DNA from: Natronorubrum sulfidifaciens JCM 14089
GTDB taxonomy: Archaea > Halobacteriota > Halobacteria > Halobacteriales > Natrialbaceae
Reading direction: 5' to 3'
DNA: 64,000 nt
Assembly (NCBI RefSeq): GCF_000337735.1
Contig: NZ_AOHX01000037.1
Coordinates: 124,001 to 188,000, forward strand
In this document: piece by piece, positions 8,464 to 16,712 of the stretch
Numbering within the stretch: the stretch's first letter is position 1
Layout: every line of letters starts with the position of its first letter
Notes under the pieces: generated by a model
Databases searched by the model: none
Seen by the model: only the letters and a program-made list of their open reading frames with translations
What the model was told of the DNA's origin: nothing
Position numbers and translations under genes: made by a program

Positions 8464-9738
8464 ATGGACATTCGATTTCTCGGCGGTGCCCGCGAGGTCG
8501 GGCGTAGCGCGATCCTCGTTAACGACGCGCTGTTGCTCGATTTCGGGATGCTGACCGCCAACCCGCCCCAGTTTCCCCTCGAGACGCCTGACCCTGAGGC
8601 GGTCGTCGTCTCACACGGCCATCTCGACCACGTCGGGACGATTCCGACCCTCCTCTCCGGTGATGGGCGACCGCCGATCCACTGGACTCCGCCGACGGCC
8701 GAACTCGCGCGCACGCTCGCTCGAGACACGCTGAAACTGCACGGCGGCTCGTACAACTGCCCGTTTACCGAGCCCGATCTCAAACGCGTCACGCAGGTCT
8801 CGGAGACCCACGATTATCGAGAGCCGTTCGAGGCCGCCGGCCACGAGATCACGTTCTACAACGCTGGCCACATTCCGGGCAGCGCTCACGTGCTCGTCGA
8901 CGACGGGGAGACGCGGCTGCTCTATACGGGCGATTTCCACATCGACGCTGCCTCGAGCGAGGCGAACGGACACGCCGACCCTGTGGTCGGACAGCGACTG
9001 GTCGCGGGGACCACCGCACGGCCTGACGCCGATATCGTCCTCTGTGAGAGTACGTACTCCGACGTCGACCACGAGCCTCGAGCCACCGTCGAGCAGCGCT
9101 TTGTCGAAAGCGTCGAGACGACGCTGTGGGACGGTGGCACGGTCGTCGTTCCGGCGTTTGCGATCGGCCGAACACAGGAACTAATGCTCGTCTGTGCGGC
9201 CCACGACATCCCGTGTTACGTCGATGGGATGGGGACACAGGTCACCGAGATGTTGCGTCAGTATCCCAGCTACGTCCGCGACGGCGAGGCGTTTCGGCGG
9301 GCGATCTCACACGCTCGCTTCGTCACCGGCCGCGACGGTCAGCGAAAACGGATCGTCGATCAGAAAGCCGCGATCATCACCACCAGCGGGATGCTTTCGG
9401 GTGGGCCGGCGATGACCTACATTCCCGAAATCCGGCGAAATCCGGCGAACAAGATCGCGATGACAGGGTATCAGGTTGAGGGGACGCCCGGCCGTGATCT
9501 GCTCGAGACCGGCAGCGCCGAGATCGACGGCCGAGTGATGCCCGTCAGCGCGCAGGTCGAGCAGTACGATTTTTCTGCCCACGCGGACCGAGACGGCCTT
9601 TTCGAGTTCCTCGAGTCCTACCGCGACAGTCCGGTCTTGATCAACCACGGCGACCGCTGTGAGGCGTTCGCCGAGGAGTTGCGAGCCGATGGAATCGACG
9701 CGAGTGCGCCCGAACTCGGCGACGTCGTCTCCGTGTGA
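8464..9738 (+). CDS. Beta-CASP metallo-beta-lactamase ribonuclease (aCPSF2/RNase J type)
   Basis: A 424-residue zinc nuclease likely to act in RNA processing or decay. It begins MDIRFLGGAREVGRS, carries the HxHxDH zinc motif SHGHLDH at residues 50-56, YTGDFH (motif 3) near residue 155, and beta-CASP motifs including AFAIGRTQE, TTSGML and a late FSAHADRDG histidine. It has no N-terminal KH domain, which separates it from aCPSF1. Choosing between aCPSF2 and archaeal RNase J needs a tree. The ATG at 8464 is used because the family starts at MxIxFLGGAxEVG. A TATTT run near 8401 would leave a leader of about 35 nt. Confidence 0.88.
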   Translation: MDIRFLGGAREVGRSAILVNDALLLDFGMLTANPPQFPLETPDPEAVVVSHGHLDHVGTIPTLLSGDGRPPIHWTPPTAELARTLARDTLKLHGGSYNCPFTEPDLKRVTQVSETHDYREPFEAAGHEITFYNAGHIPGSAHVLVDDGETRLLYTGDFHIDAASSEANGHADPVVGQRLVAGTTARPDADIVLCESTYSDVDHEPRATVEQRFVESVETTLWDGGTVVVPAFAIGRTQELMLVCAAHDIPCYVDGMGTQVTEMLRQYPSYVRDGEAFRRAISHARFVTGRDGQRKRIVDQKAAIITTSGMLSGGPAMTYIPEIRRNPANKIAMTGYQVEGTPGRDLLETGSAEIDGRVMPVSAQVEQYDFSAHADRDGLFEFLESYRDSPVLINHGDRCEAFAEELRADGIDASAPELGDVVSV

Positions 9739-9790
9739 GCGTCGGCGGAACGCATCGTGAATGTGTGACGGGAGGCGAACTGCGGGGGAG

Positions 9791-10531
9791 TCAGCTGGTC
9801 TCTCCTCGACGTTCTGCGAGCCGGCCACCGACGTACCCGCCGAGAGCGCCGAGGCCGGCACCGACGGTTGCGATGAGCAGTCCCGAAAAGAGTAGTGTGG
9901 CTCCGATGACGACCGCGTTTCCGGCCTGCCCGATGGCGAGTAGTCCGGACAGTAGACCGCCAAACACGAACAGGAGAATCAGCAGGAGTGGGAGCATGGG
10001 CAAGAGCCCTGCGAGCGCTCCGACGCTGACCGTCCGATCAGACTCGCCCCGCTCTAAGTAACCCGCAAGCGCGCCGCCAAACGCGGGCGAGACGGGAACG
10101 AACGAGAGAACGACAGTGGTCACGGCACCGAGAACGGCAACCGTCCCGAACGAGTCGACGGACTCACCTGCCCGGACTCGACGGTGAGCGCGGTGTCTCA
10201 CGACGACGTATCCGATCGCGAACAGAACCAGCCCGCCGCCGGTCAGGAGCAGCCCCGGCCCTAGCCACGAGACGACAGCGTCGGCGACCGTCAGCGACTC
10301 GGCGTCGGTGAGTTCGGTTGTGCCGACAGTGACCGTGACGCTTTCGTCTTCAATTCCCTCCGCGAGAAGCGCTCTGTCGACGAGGAACACGAGCACGCTT
10401 CCGCCGACGACCAGGAGCAATCCGCTCAGCGCGATGATGGCCCCGAACAGCCAGTCGACGAACTCCGGGAGTGGACTCCCGTTGACAGGGTGTCCCTCCG
10501 CGCTCGCACGCTCGGTTGGTGTACCCCCCAT
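9791..10531 (-). CDS. Haloarchaeal multipass membrane protein of unknown function
   Basis: A 246-residue protein with about five hydrophobic segments (residues 28-50, 90-110, 130-155, 170-195 and 205-230) and a short charged C-terminus. An extracellular-looking loop rich in Thr, Val and acidic residues follows the first segment. The AGYLERG-containing half resembles the DUF5518-type haloarchaeal membrane proteins, but this is recollection. It has no enzymatic motif and no clear operon partner. Confidence 0.7.
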   Translation of the reverse strand: MGGTPTERASAEGHPVNGSPLPEFVDWLFGAIIALSGLLLVVGGSVLVFLVDRALLAEGIEDESVTVTVGTTELTDAESLTVADAVVSWLGPGLLLTGGGLVLFAIGYVVVRHRAHRRVRAGESVDSFGTVAVLGAVTTVVLSFVPVSPAFGGALAGYLERGESDRTVSVGALAGLLPMLPLLLILLFVFGGLLSGLLAIGQAGNAVVIGATLLFSGLLIATVGAGLGALGGYVGGRLAERRGETS

Positions 10532-10561
10532 ACCACTGTATACTGCCGTGGCTCAGCTACG

Positions 10562-10708
10562 TTAAACCACAGCCTCGACCCACTCTGCAGTGACGAACTT
10601 GTGGCGACACCCTTCACAGAGCGTAAACTCGACGACTTGGCCTGTGGACAGATGGACGTGATAGCGTTCGATTGGGTACTCTGTCGCTCCGCAGTTGGTG
10701 CATGTCAC
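10562..10708 (-). CDS. Small CxxC/CxxC zinc-finger protein
   Basis: A 48-codon ORF from a GTG at 10708 to TAA at 10562. It encodes CTNC near the N-terminus and CEGC about 30 residues later, a complete four-cysteine zinc ribbon, with an acidic character. Many haloarchaeal zinc-finger microproteins have this size and layout. It lies just outside the right end of the TnpB element, only 44 bp from it, so its promoter region may have been split by the insertion. A TGA two codons before the GTG limits the start. Function unknown. Confidence 0.55.
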   Translation of the reverse strand: MTCTNCGATEYPIERYHVHLSTGQVVEFTLCEGCRHKFVTAEWVEAVV

Positions 10709-10751
10709 TGGTTGTCACTTCCGCCGGATACACCACCTACGGCTACGACCG

Positions 10752-10870
10752 ACTTGACATCCACCACGCCGTAAACGACGTGGAATCCCGACTGCCGTTG
10801 GGATATTACGGTTTACAGTCCACGACCTGTTCTCGCGGGGCGAAACGGCCCTCGTTACGATCGAACAGAT
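10752..10870 (-). ncRNA. Putative omega RNA / right-end RNA of the TnpB element
   Basis: TnpB nucleases are guided by an RNA that covers the 3' end of tnpB and the right end of the element. Here the stretch after the stop folds into a TCCC...GGGA stem (10786-10803) and the CCACG...CGTGG stem (10764-10783), then ends at GATGTCAAG, after which host sequence would serve as guide. The 5' boundary is a guess. Existence is inferred from the family and the hairpins. Confidence 0.4.
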
Positions 10871-12065
10871 GGACTGTAGGCTGTGCCAACCAGCCGTTAC
10901 TCCTATCCTCAGAAGGACTCGGAGTTACTTTTCGCCGGATGTTCTCCGCACCGTTCACGTCTGCGTTCGCCACCGTATCGCACTCCTCGCAAACGTACAA
11001 CCCGCGTTCAACACGCTGGGTTCCGTCCTTCGTTTCGCAGGCCGAACACGTCTTTGACGTATCGCGTTCGGACTCAACCGTTAGGTCGATACCTTCAGCT
11101 TCCGCCTTGTACTCGAGCATCGACGTGAAGCGGTCAAACGCCCATCCGTGAAGGTCGAGATTGCCGTGTTTGCCCCAGTTTCGGGACTCGCCGGTATCGT
11201 CGTCTCGGATACCGCCGAGGTCACCGATGACGATCGTCCCGACGTCCCTCTCGACGCACTCCGAAACGATGTGTTTTGAGAGGGTGTGCAAAAAGTGGGT
11301 TCGGCGTTCCGTGCGCTTCCGGTCCAACCGAAGCCGCTCGTTCGAACGGCTGTCGTCGCACTTCGCTTTCTTTCGTCCGAAGTAGTATTCGTCCTCTTTC
11401 AGCGCGTTACCGGGGAAGAGGATCGATTCACCGCCGAACGAAAGCGCGGCAACGTTCGAGATACCGAGGTCGATCCCGGCAGTCTCGTCTCCCGGTGGGT
11501 CGGGATCAATCGACTTTCGGCAGACGAAGTGGAGTCGCCACTCGTCGTACTTGTGGACGGTCCGAACCTGTTGGATGTCCCATTCGGAGAGGTCTACATC
11601 GGGACGTAGCTCGTACTCGCACAGCACGAAGTCCGAGCGGTGCTCCTTCAGGTTGCGTCCTTTCGAGAGGCGAACGCGGGTGAACTGTGCATCCTGCTTG
11701 AAGCCAGCCGCCTTGAACGACACAGTAGAACGCGGGTGGGAATCACCGCGCTTGCGGTAGCCGGGCGGTCGGGCACGGCTATCGCCGTTCCGACGCTTTG
11801 TGAACCAGCCGTTGAACGCTTCAGCGAGTTCTTCGAGAACGCGCTGACTGGATTGAGAATGAAGGTCCGTGTAGCGTTCGTGACCTTTGAGTTCGGATTT
11901 GAGTTCCCCGTCATCGGGGATCTCGCCCGTTTCGTCCCACTGCTCTTGTGCATAGTAGCGACCGACGTTCCAGAGCTTCGATGCAGCCCGTCCGAGTTGA
12001 TCGAGGTCGTCACTCACCTGCCGTGGGTTCGTGATCGACGCCTCGAATGTTCGGTGGATTCGCAT
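10806..12065 (-). CDS. tnpB: RNA-guided endonuclease TnpB (OrfB, IS1341 type)
   Basis: A full-length 419-residue TnpB with no stop or frameshift. The N-terminal wedge/REC part is followed by a RuvC-like fold with GIDLGISN (Asp199), IVIGDLGG (Asp282) and ADVNGAENI (Asp369), and a zinc ribbon with Cys340, Cys343, Cys359 and Cys362. In characterised TnpB proteins the second acid is a Glu in an E-(D/N)-L context. Here that position reads Gly281 and the acid is one residue later, so nuclease activity is uncertain. It sits in a TnpA-less element and must rely on transposase in trans to move. Confidence 0.92.
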   Translation of the reverse strand: MRIHRTFEASITNPRQVSDDLDQLGRAASKLWNVGRYYAQEQWDETGEIPDDGELKSELKGHERYTDLHSQSSQRVLEELAEAFNGWFTKRRNGDSRARPPGYRKRGDSHPRSTVSFKAAGFKQDAQFTRVRLSKGRNLKEHRSDFVLCEYELRPDVDLSEWDIQQVRTVHKYDEWRLHFVCRKSIDPDPPGDETAGIDLGISNVAALSFGGESILFPGNALKEDEYYFGRKKAKCDDSRSNERLRLDRKRTERRTHFLHTLSKHIVSECVERDVGTIVIGDLGGIRDDDTGESRNWGKHGNLDLHGWAFDRFTSMLEYKAEAEGIDLTVESERDTSKTCSACETKDGTQRVERGLYVCEECDTVANADVNGAENIRRKVTPSPSEDRSNGWLAQPTVHLFDRNEGRFAPREQVVDCKP

Positions 12066-12237
12066 CGGATTCTGGCCTCATAACCAGTTATGAACTCCGA
12101 AAGCATAATAGAACCGATTCAGTATAGAATATCCGGCCATGCAACAGGCGGTGGATTGTTGCATCAATTGACGGCGCGTATCCACGCCCTGAAGGGCGTG
12201 GTATTGCGCCTGTTCAGCGTATAATTCCCACGTGGGT

Positions 12238-12267
12238 GCAGTGATGATCGCCACTGGCGGTCACTGC
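12238..12267. other. Long imperfect hairpin upstream of the MFS gene
   Basis: GCAGT, a 3-nt bulge, GATCGCCA, one loop base, then TGGCGGTC and ACTGC form a 13-bp stem with one G-T pair. It lies between the end of the IS element and the MFS promoter. It begins about a dozen bases outside the estimated left end of the element, so it is either part of the insertion target or a regulatory structure. Confidence 0.4.
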
Positions 12268-12320
12268 ATGTCCGCTCACACGCCGACACGCGATCGGTGT
12301 GCTATCCGGTCGTATCGACC

Positions 12321-12352
12321 CATATAGCAACCTACTCGGTGTGCCAGCACAC
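12321..12352 (+). promoter_or_regulatory. MFS gene promoter with operator-like dyad over the start site
   Basis: CATATAG at 12321-12327 is a TATA-like box. The perfect dyad GTGTGC-CA-GCACAC follows at 12339-12352, where transcription would begin (about 12350), 10 nt before the ATG at 12363. A dyad at this position is classical for repression by blocking polymerase. The regulator is unknown. Confidence 0.45.
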
Positions 12353-12362
12353 ACTCCGATGC

Positions 12363-13574
12363 ATGGGTCATGGTACCGGTGGTCACCGGCAGGCGTACGC
12401 TCTCGTCGTCCTCGCCGCGGGGAGCTACACCTGCCTCATGTTCGTCTGGTTCTCGCTGCCGGCGTTTCTCTCGACGATTATTGCGGATCTCGACCTCTCG
12501 AGTACACAGGCTGGTGTGCTTGCCGGAGCCGTGCCGCTGACGTACATCCCGCTTGCGCTGCTTTCCGGGCTCGCCGTCGACCGAGTCGGGCCTGGCCGAA
12601 GCCTCGCTGTCGGTGTGCTGATCTACGGCGTCGCCCAGATCGTTCGAAGCACGGCCGGCGACTTTCCGTCGCTGCTTGCCGCGACGCTCCTGCTTGGTGT
12701 CGGCGCGACCGCCATTACGTTCGGCCTCCCGAAGTTGGTCGGCGTGTTGTTCCCGCCCGAGGCGACCGGTCGCCCGTCGGCGATCTATCTCATCGGGGCC
12801 TCGGCGGGCTCTGCGCTCGTCTTCGCGGTCGGCCGCCCGGTGTTGGGGCCGTGGCTCGGCGGCTGGCGGCCGCTGTTTTTCTGGAGTGGCGTCGTCGCCG
12901 TCGGCTACGGCCTCTGTTGGCTGTTCGTTACGTGGCGTGTCGACATCGACGGCCAAATGGCTGCCACCGACGCGTTTTCCCTCGAGTCGGTCGTCGACGA
13001 CCTGCGGCTGGTGCTTTCCCACCGTGAGCTCCGACTGGTCGTCGTCATCGGGACGATGTACCTGCTGTTACACCACGGCCTGCAAGGGTGGTTGCCGACA
13101 GTGCTCGAGTCACGCGGGTTCTCGGCTGCCGTGGCCGGGCAGGCCACGAGCCTGCTGATCGGTGCCTACGTCGTCGGCGTGTTGGTCGTGCCCACACTTG
13201 CCGATCGGTTCACTGCTCGGCGACTCGCGCTAATGAGCTGTGGCACTGTCGCGTTTCTCGGCGTTGTCGGACTGATCGTGGGTGGCGTGGGCGGTGCCGT
13301 CGTCGGAATCGTCTTCGCCGGGTTCGGGATCGGCGGCGTCTCACCGCTCGTCCGGGCGATTCCGCCGGCACTCGAGGGGATCGGAGCGCGGTTGACCGGG
13401 ACGGCGGTCGGCTTCATCTTCGCCGTCGGCGAGATCGGTGGCTTCTTCGGCCCGATGCTGATCGGTGTCTTCCACGACGTGACAGGGTCGTTCGTCCCCG
13501 GGCTGGTGATGCTGTCGGCCGGTGCACTCGTCGTCGTCCTCGCCGGAACCATGCTGCGATACGAGACCCGGTAG
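12363..13574 (+). CDS. MFS transporter (CynX/NimT-like)
   Basis: A 403-residue protein with 12 predicted membrane helices in two halves of six, and the MFS loop motif SGLAVDRVGPGR between helices 2 and 3. The charged central loop (about residues 195-220) separates the halves. Overall layout resembles the CynX/NimT nitrate-cyanate type group, though substrate cannot be told. The ATG at 12363 is chosen over an in-frame start 66 nt upstream because the upstream part is not hydrophobic and lies before the predicted transcription start. Confidence 0.85.
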   Translation: MGHGTGGHRQAYALVVLAAGSYTCLMFVWFSLPAFLSTIIADLDLSSTQAGVLAGAVPLTYIPLALLSGLAVDRVGPGRSLAVGVLIYGVAQIVRSTAGDFPSLLAATLLLGVGATAITFGLPKLVGVLFPPEATGRPSAIYLIGASAGSALVFAVGRPVLGPWLGGWRPLFFWSGVVAVGYGLCWLFVTWRVDIDGQMAATDAFSLESVVDDLRLVLSHRELRLVVVIGTMYLLLHHGLQGWLPTVLESRGFSAAVAGQATSLLIGAYVVGVLVVPTLADRFTARRLALMSCGTVAFLGVVGLIVGGVGGAVVGIVFAGFGIGGVSPLVRAIPPALEGIGARLTGTAVGFIFAVGEIGGFFGPMLIGVFHDVTGSFVPGLVMLSAGALVVVLAGTMLRYETR

Positions 13575-13660
13575 CGTCCTTCGGTCGCCGATCGTGTCTC
13601 GATAGAGGCCGACTATCGGTGCCGACCGCTCGAGCCGACGGTGCTGGCTCACCGCGAAGC

Positions 13661-13667
13661 TTTATTA
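13661..13667 (+). promoter_or_regulatory. TATA box of the aldolase gene
   Basis: TTTATTA is centred 26 nt before the ATG at 13690, which gives a leaderless transcript. Confidence 0.55.
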
Positions 13668-13689
13668 CGGCTCTGCTGGTCCGTCGACT

Positions 13690-14478
13690 ATGCCGACCAC
13701 TCCCCGCAGTAACCGGCTTCGACCATCACTCGAAGACGACGCCGTCGCACTCGGCATCCTCGAGAACACGTACAATCCGACGCTCGTCGAGTTCTACGGC
13801 GAGCTCGGGCTGGATTTCGTCTGGATCGACCTCGAGCACGCCGGCCCGAGTCCGTGGGACGGCGACCGACTCGAGGCCCTGCTTCGGGCCGCAGACGTAA
13901 CCGAGACCGAACTCCTCGTTCGACTGCCCGAACCCGACCCGGGGATGATCCGCAAGGCGCTCGACGCCGGCGTCCGCTCGCTGTTCGTCTCACGGATCGA
14001 GACGGCCGACGAGGTCCGGCAGGCACTCGAGGCCTCCCGGTTCGAGTACGACGGCGAGCCCGGAAGACGCGGCTTTGCGAGTCCCCGTGCGAGTCGCTGG
14101 GGGACGGCCGACGACTACGCCGGCACCGAAGACGACGAAATCGTCCTCGGCGTGACAATCGAGAATCCGACGGCGGTCGACAACATCGACGACATCCTCG
14201 CGGTGCCCGAACTGGGGTTCGTCTTCGCCGGTCCGCTCGACCTCGCCGTCTCGACGGGTCATCCCGGGGAGCCGACCCACGAGGCGGTCGAAGAGCACGT
14301 CGACCGGATTCGGGAGGCCGCACTCGAGGCCGACGTCCCGCTCGGCGGGCTCGGCTTCGGAATGGACGACGTCAACGAGAAGGCCGAATCGGGCTACCAA
14401 ATCCTGAATATCGGGAGTACTACCGGTGCCCTGCAGGGGACGGTACAGTCGTGGCTCGACGAGTACGGTGGTGGCTAA
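13690..14478 (+). CDS. HpcH/HpaI aldolase/citrate lyase-family protein
   Basis: A 262-residue TIM-barrel protein of the class II 2-keto-3-deoxy acid aldolase group (HpcH, GarL). Marks are LGLDFVWIDLEHA early on, then LFVSRIETADEV, IENPTAVDNI with the metal-ligand Glu, and FVFAGPLDLAVSTGHPG. Family members cleave 2-keto-3-deoxy or 4-hydroxy-2-oxo acids to pyruvate and an aldehyde with a divalent metal. The natural substrate is not evident, and neighbours (MFS transporter upstream, sensor-domain protein downstream) do not settle it. The MFS gene could import a related compound. Confidence 0.85.
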   Translation: MPTTPRSNRLRPSLEDDAVALGILENTYNPTLVEFYGELGLDFVWIDLEHAGPSPWDGDRLEALLRAADVTETELLVRLPEPDPGMIRKALDAGVRSLFVSRIETADEVRQALEASRFEYDGEPGRRGFASPRASRWGTADDYAGTEDDEIVLGVTIENPTAVDNIDDILAVPELGFVFAGPLDLAVSTGHPGEPTHEAVEEHVDRIREAALEADVPLGGLGFGMDDVNEKAESGYQILNIGSTTGALQGTVQSWLDEYGGG

Positions 14479-14681
14479 CAGGCCAGCGCAGGCACGCGAT
14501 GTGGCGGCTGGGTCGTGTACGGGCTCTCAGCGGCTCCCGCTGCCGTCCGGCTGAGGCTCGGTGCCCTGGATCGTCGGTGTTGTCCTCACACTCGAGTGGG
14601 AGTCGCTTCGGCCGGGGCAACTTCTGGTCCTGTAACTGGTCCCCAGTCCATTTAGGACTGCTGTGAGAACGCCGCTTCAGG

Positions 14682-15374
14682 ATGGCTCCATCAGAACGCA
14701 CGGGAGACGACAGCGGCTCTTCGATCGGCGGTATCGTCGGCGTCGTTGTCGACCGACAGACGTACAAAAATCTCTGTTACCTGGGAATCGCGTTCCCGCT
14801 TGCGATGGTGTACTCGATGCTGTTTCTGCTCGGGTTCGGGTTTGGGACGATCCTCTCCATGGTCGGCGTCGGCATCGTCCTGTTAGTTACTACCGTCATC
14901 GGCGCTCGACTGCTTGCGGGGTTCGAACGATGGCTCGCAAACGCCTTGCTGGCTGTCGACCTTAGACCGGCTGACGACGTCGACACGTCGGCGACGAACG
15001 GCCCGTGGGCGACGCTCAGAGCGTACTTCGATGCCCCGTCGACCTGGCGAGGGCTGGGCTTTCTCATGGTGAAGTTCTGGCTCGGGTTCGTCACGATCGT
15101 CCTGCTTTTTGTGTTCGTCACCGCGTTTTCGTTGCTCGCCGTCCCGTTTCGGTATCCGCACACAGAGGAGTTCTTCACGGTCAACGACCAGCCGATCGTC
15201 TGGACGATCGACACGCTTCCGGAGGCGGCGCTGGCAGTCCTGCTCGGTGGCGTTCTCGGACTCGCTTTCTTTCACCTCTCGAGCGCGTTCGCCTACGTCG
15301 CCGGCCGGATGGCAGTCGCTCTGCTCGGCGAGTCGGACGCACTCGAGCACTCACCGACTGACGCGACGGAGTGA
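14682..15374 (+). CDS. Sensor-domain membrane protein
   Basis: A 230-residue protein with four hydrophobic segments arranged as two hairpins (residues 30-50 and 58-78, then 130-155 and 178-200), separated by a soluble loop around FDAPSTWRGLGFLMVKFWLG. This layout and the WRGLxFLxxKF motif match the 'putative sensor' domain found at the N-terminus of some histidine kinases and in stand-alone form. No kinase domain follows. The end is acidic. It is codirectional with the PD-(D/E)XK gene 88 bp downstream. Function unknown. Confidence 0.72.
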   Translation: MAPSERTGDDSGSSIGGIVGVVVDRQTYKNLCYLGIAFPLAMVYSMLFLLGFGFGTILSMVGVGIVLLVTTVIGARLLAGFERWLANALLAVDLRPADDVDTSATNGPWATLRAYFDAPSTWRGLGFLMVKFWLGFVTIVLLFVFVTAFSLLAVPFRYPHTEEFFTVNDQPIVWTIDTLPEAALAVLLGGVLGLAFFHLSSAFAYVAGRMAVALLGESDALEHSPTDATE

Positions 15375-15462
15375 GCACCAGACCGGTCCCGGTCGAACGT
15401 ATCCTTCGTCTGACTCGTCATGCTGCCAGAACATTCTTGACTGCGGTCTCGAATCGAGAGAC

Positions 15463-16710
15463 ATGAGCACCGCGGCACGGCCGCTGTCGGAACCACAGGT
15501 GTTGGCCCACACCAAGCGACGGCTCTTTTCGAGCCGGGCCGACAACGACTCGCCGTCCTACGTGGTCGCCGACACACAGTTCTCGAAAGCTGAGTGGCTC
15601 CCCGGCCAGCCCGTCGATCCGGCCGTTCGGGATCGCCTCGCCCCCTTTAACCACGTCCAGATCGGTGGCGGCTACCCGGATCTCGTCGGCGTGCGCGCCC
15701 TCGAGTCAGACCTCTTGGCGGTCGACCGACTCGGTGACGAGCCGCCGCTGATCGCTATCGAAGCGAAAGGAGAGACGAGCGGCGGCGTCGACACCCAACG
15801 CGGAATCGTCCAGGCCTACGACCGGCTTCACGAGGCGAACGCGGCGTATCTCGCCGCGCCGACGGCCGCGATTTCGGAAACCGATCGCACCCTCGCGCGT
15901 GAGCTGAACGTCGGCGTCCTCGGCGTCGCTGCGTCGGGCGAGGTCGACGCCCTCGAGGTCCCCCGTGTCGTCGGTAATCGGACCTCGAGTGAGGCGACGG
16001 CGCTGCGGTTTCAGGCCGGGGCACAGGGTGTCACCGACGCCTCGTTCGGGCTGAACCATCCGAAGAACTATCTCGGCTATCCGCTCGCACAGTACGCAGC
16101 CGGGGACACTGAAACGTTGCTCTCGGCGTACAAGGTCGTCGGTGCGGCCGACGATGCCAGACGCGGCGCTGCCTTTCTCGGATTGATCGACCCCGGCCCC
16201 GTCCCGGAGTTAACGTCACTTGGGCAGGAGGTCGTCCGGTTCGCGATAGCACAGTACGGCTCCGTCGAGACGGCACTCACAGAGTTCGAGAACTGGTATC
16301 GGTCGTCGAAACGCTTCATCGACGTCGCGCCGGCGTGGGGGCGACTGGCTCGCCGCGTCCTGTTCGAGTATCCCGCGACAGAGTTGCTCGTGACGGAGCT
16401 TCAGACGATGCACGACGACATGAACCCGGAGCCGTCGCTGGTCGAGCTGGTCGTCCACATGCACGAACTCCATCCGACGTTCACCGTCGAGCTATTCATT
16501 CGGGGCGACGAGGCCGTTCGACGGCGGGTGTTGACCGAAGACGGCGCGCTTCGGCGCGCGGCGCTCGAGGACGGCACCGTCTATCACTCGCCGACGGTCT
16601 TCCAGCTAAAGGCGATGCTGTATCACACCGGGATTCTGACTGCTCGAGGGGCAGAACCACATCGACTCGAGCCGGCCGAGGACGTCTGGGCGCTTCGGGA
16701 GATCGTCTGA
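15463..16710 (+). CDS. Predicted PD-(D/E)XK nuclease-fold protein of unknown function
   Basis: I do not recognise a named family. The 415-residue protein has a plausible PD-(D/E)XK core: Tyr-Pro-Asp73-Leu-Val-Gly, then Ile-Ala-Ile-Glu100-Ala-Lys102-Gly, followed by a helix with TQRGIVQAYD that resembles the conserved Q/Y helix of such nucleases. The rest (about residues 180-415) is helical and could recognise DNA or a partner. The ATG at 15463 is chosen because the frame before it overlaps the preceding gene in another frame. No methyltransferase or other defence partner is nearby. The gene ends 2 nt before the convergent MFS gene. Confidence 0.65.
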   Translation: MSTAARPLSEPQVLAHTKRRLFSSRADNDSPSYVVADTQFSKAEWLPGQPVDPAVRDRLAPFNHVQIGGGYPDLVGVRALESDLLAVDRLGDEPPLIAIEAKGETSGGVDTQRGIVQAYDRLHEANAAYLAAPTAAISETDRTLARELNVGVLGVAASGEVDALEVPRVVGNRTSSEATALRFQAGAQGVTDASFGLNHPKNYLGYPLAQYAAGDTETLLSAYKVVGAADDARRGAAFLGLIDPGPVPELTSLGQEVVRFAIAQYGSVETALTEFENWYRSSKRFIDVAPAWGRLARRVLFEYPATELLVTELQTMHDDMNPEPSLVELVVHMHELHPTFTVELFIRGDEAVRRRVLTEDGALRRAALEDGTVYHSPTVFQLKAMLYHTGILTARGAEPHRLEPAEDVWALREIV

Positions 16711-16712
16711 TT

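Larger units (their letters stand above)
10752..12225 (-). mobile_element. IS200/IS605-family element of the IS1341 (TnpB-only) type
   Basis: The element consists of tnpB (10806-12065) flanked by hairpins and has no TnpA Y1 transposase. On the minus strand the left end carries a perfect hairpin, CCACGCCC-TTCA-GGGCGTGG (12182-12201), and a second inverted repeat, ATGCAACA/TGTTGCAT (12139-12164). The right end carries a hairpin (10764-10783) that again starts CCACG and closes CGTGG, followed by GATGTCAAG. These subterminal hairpins replace terminal inverted repeats in this family, and no target duplication is expected. End points are estimated to within about 10 bp. Confidence 0.75.
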
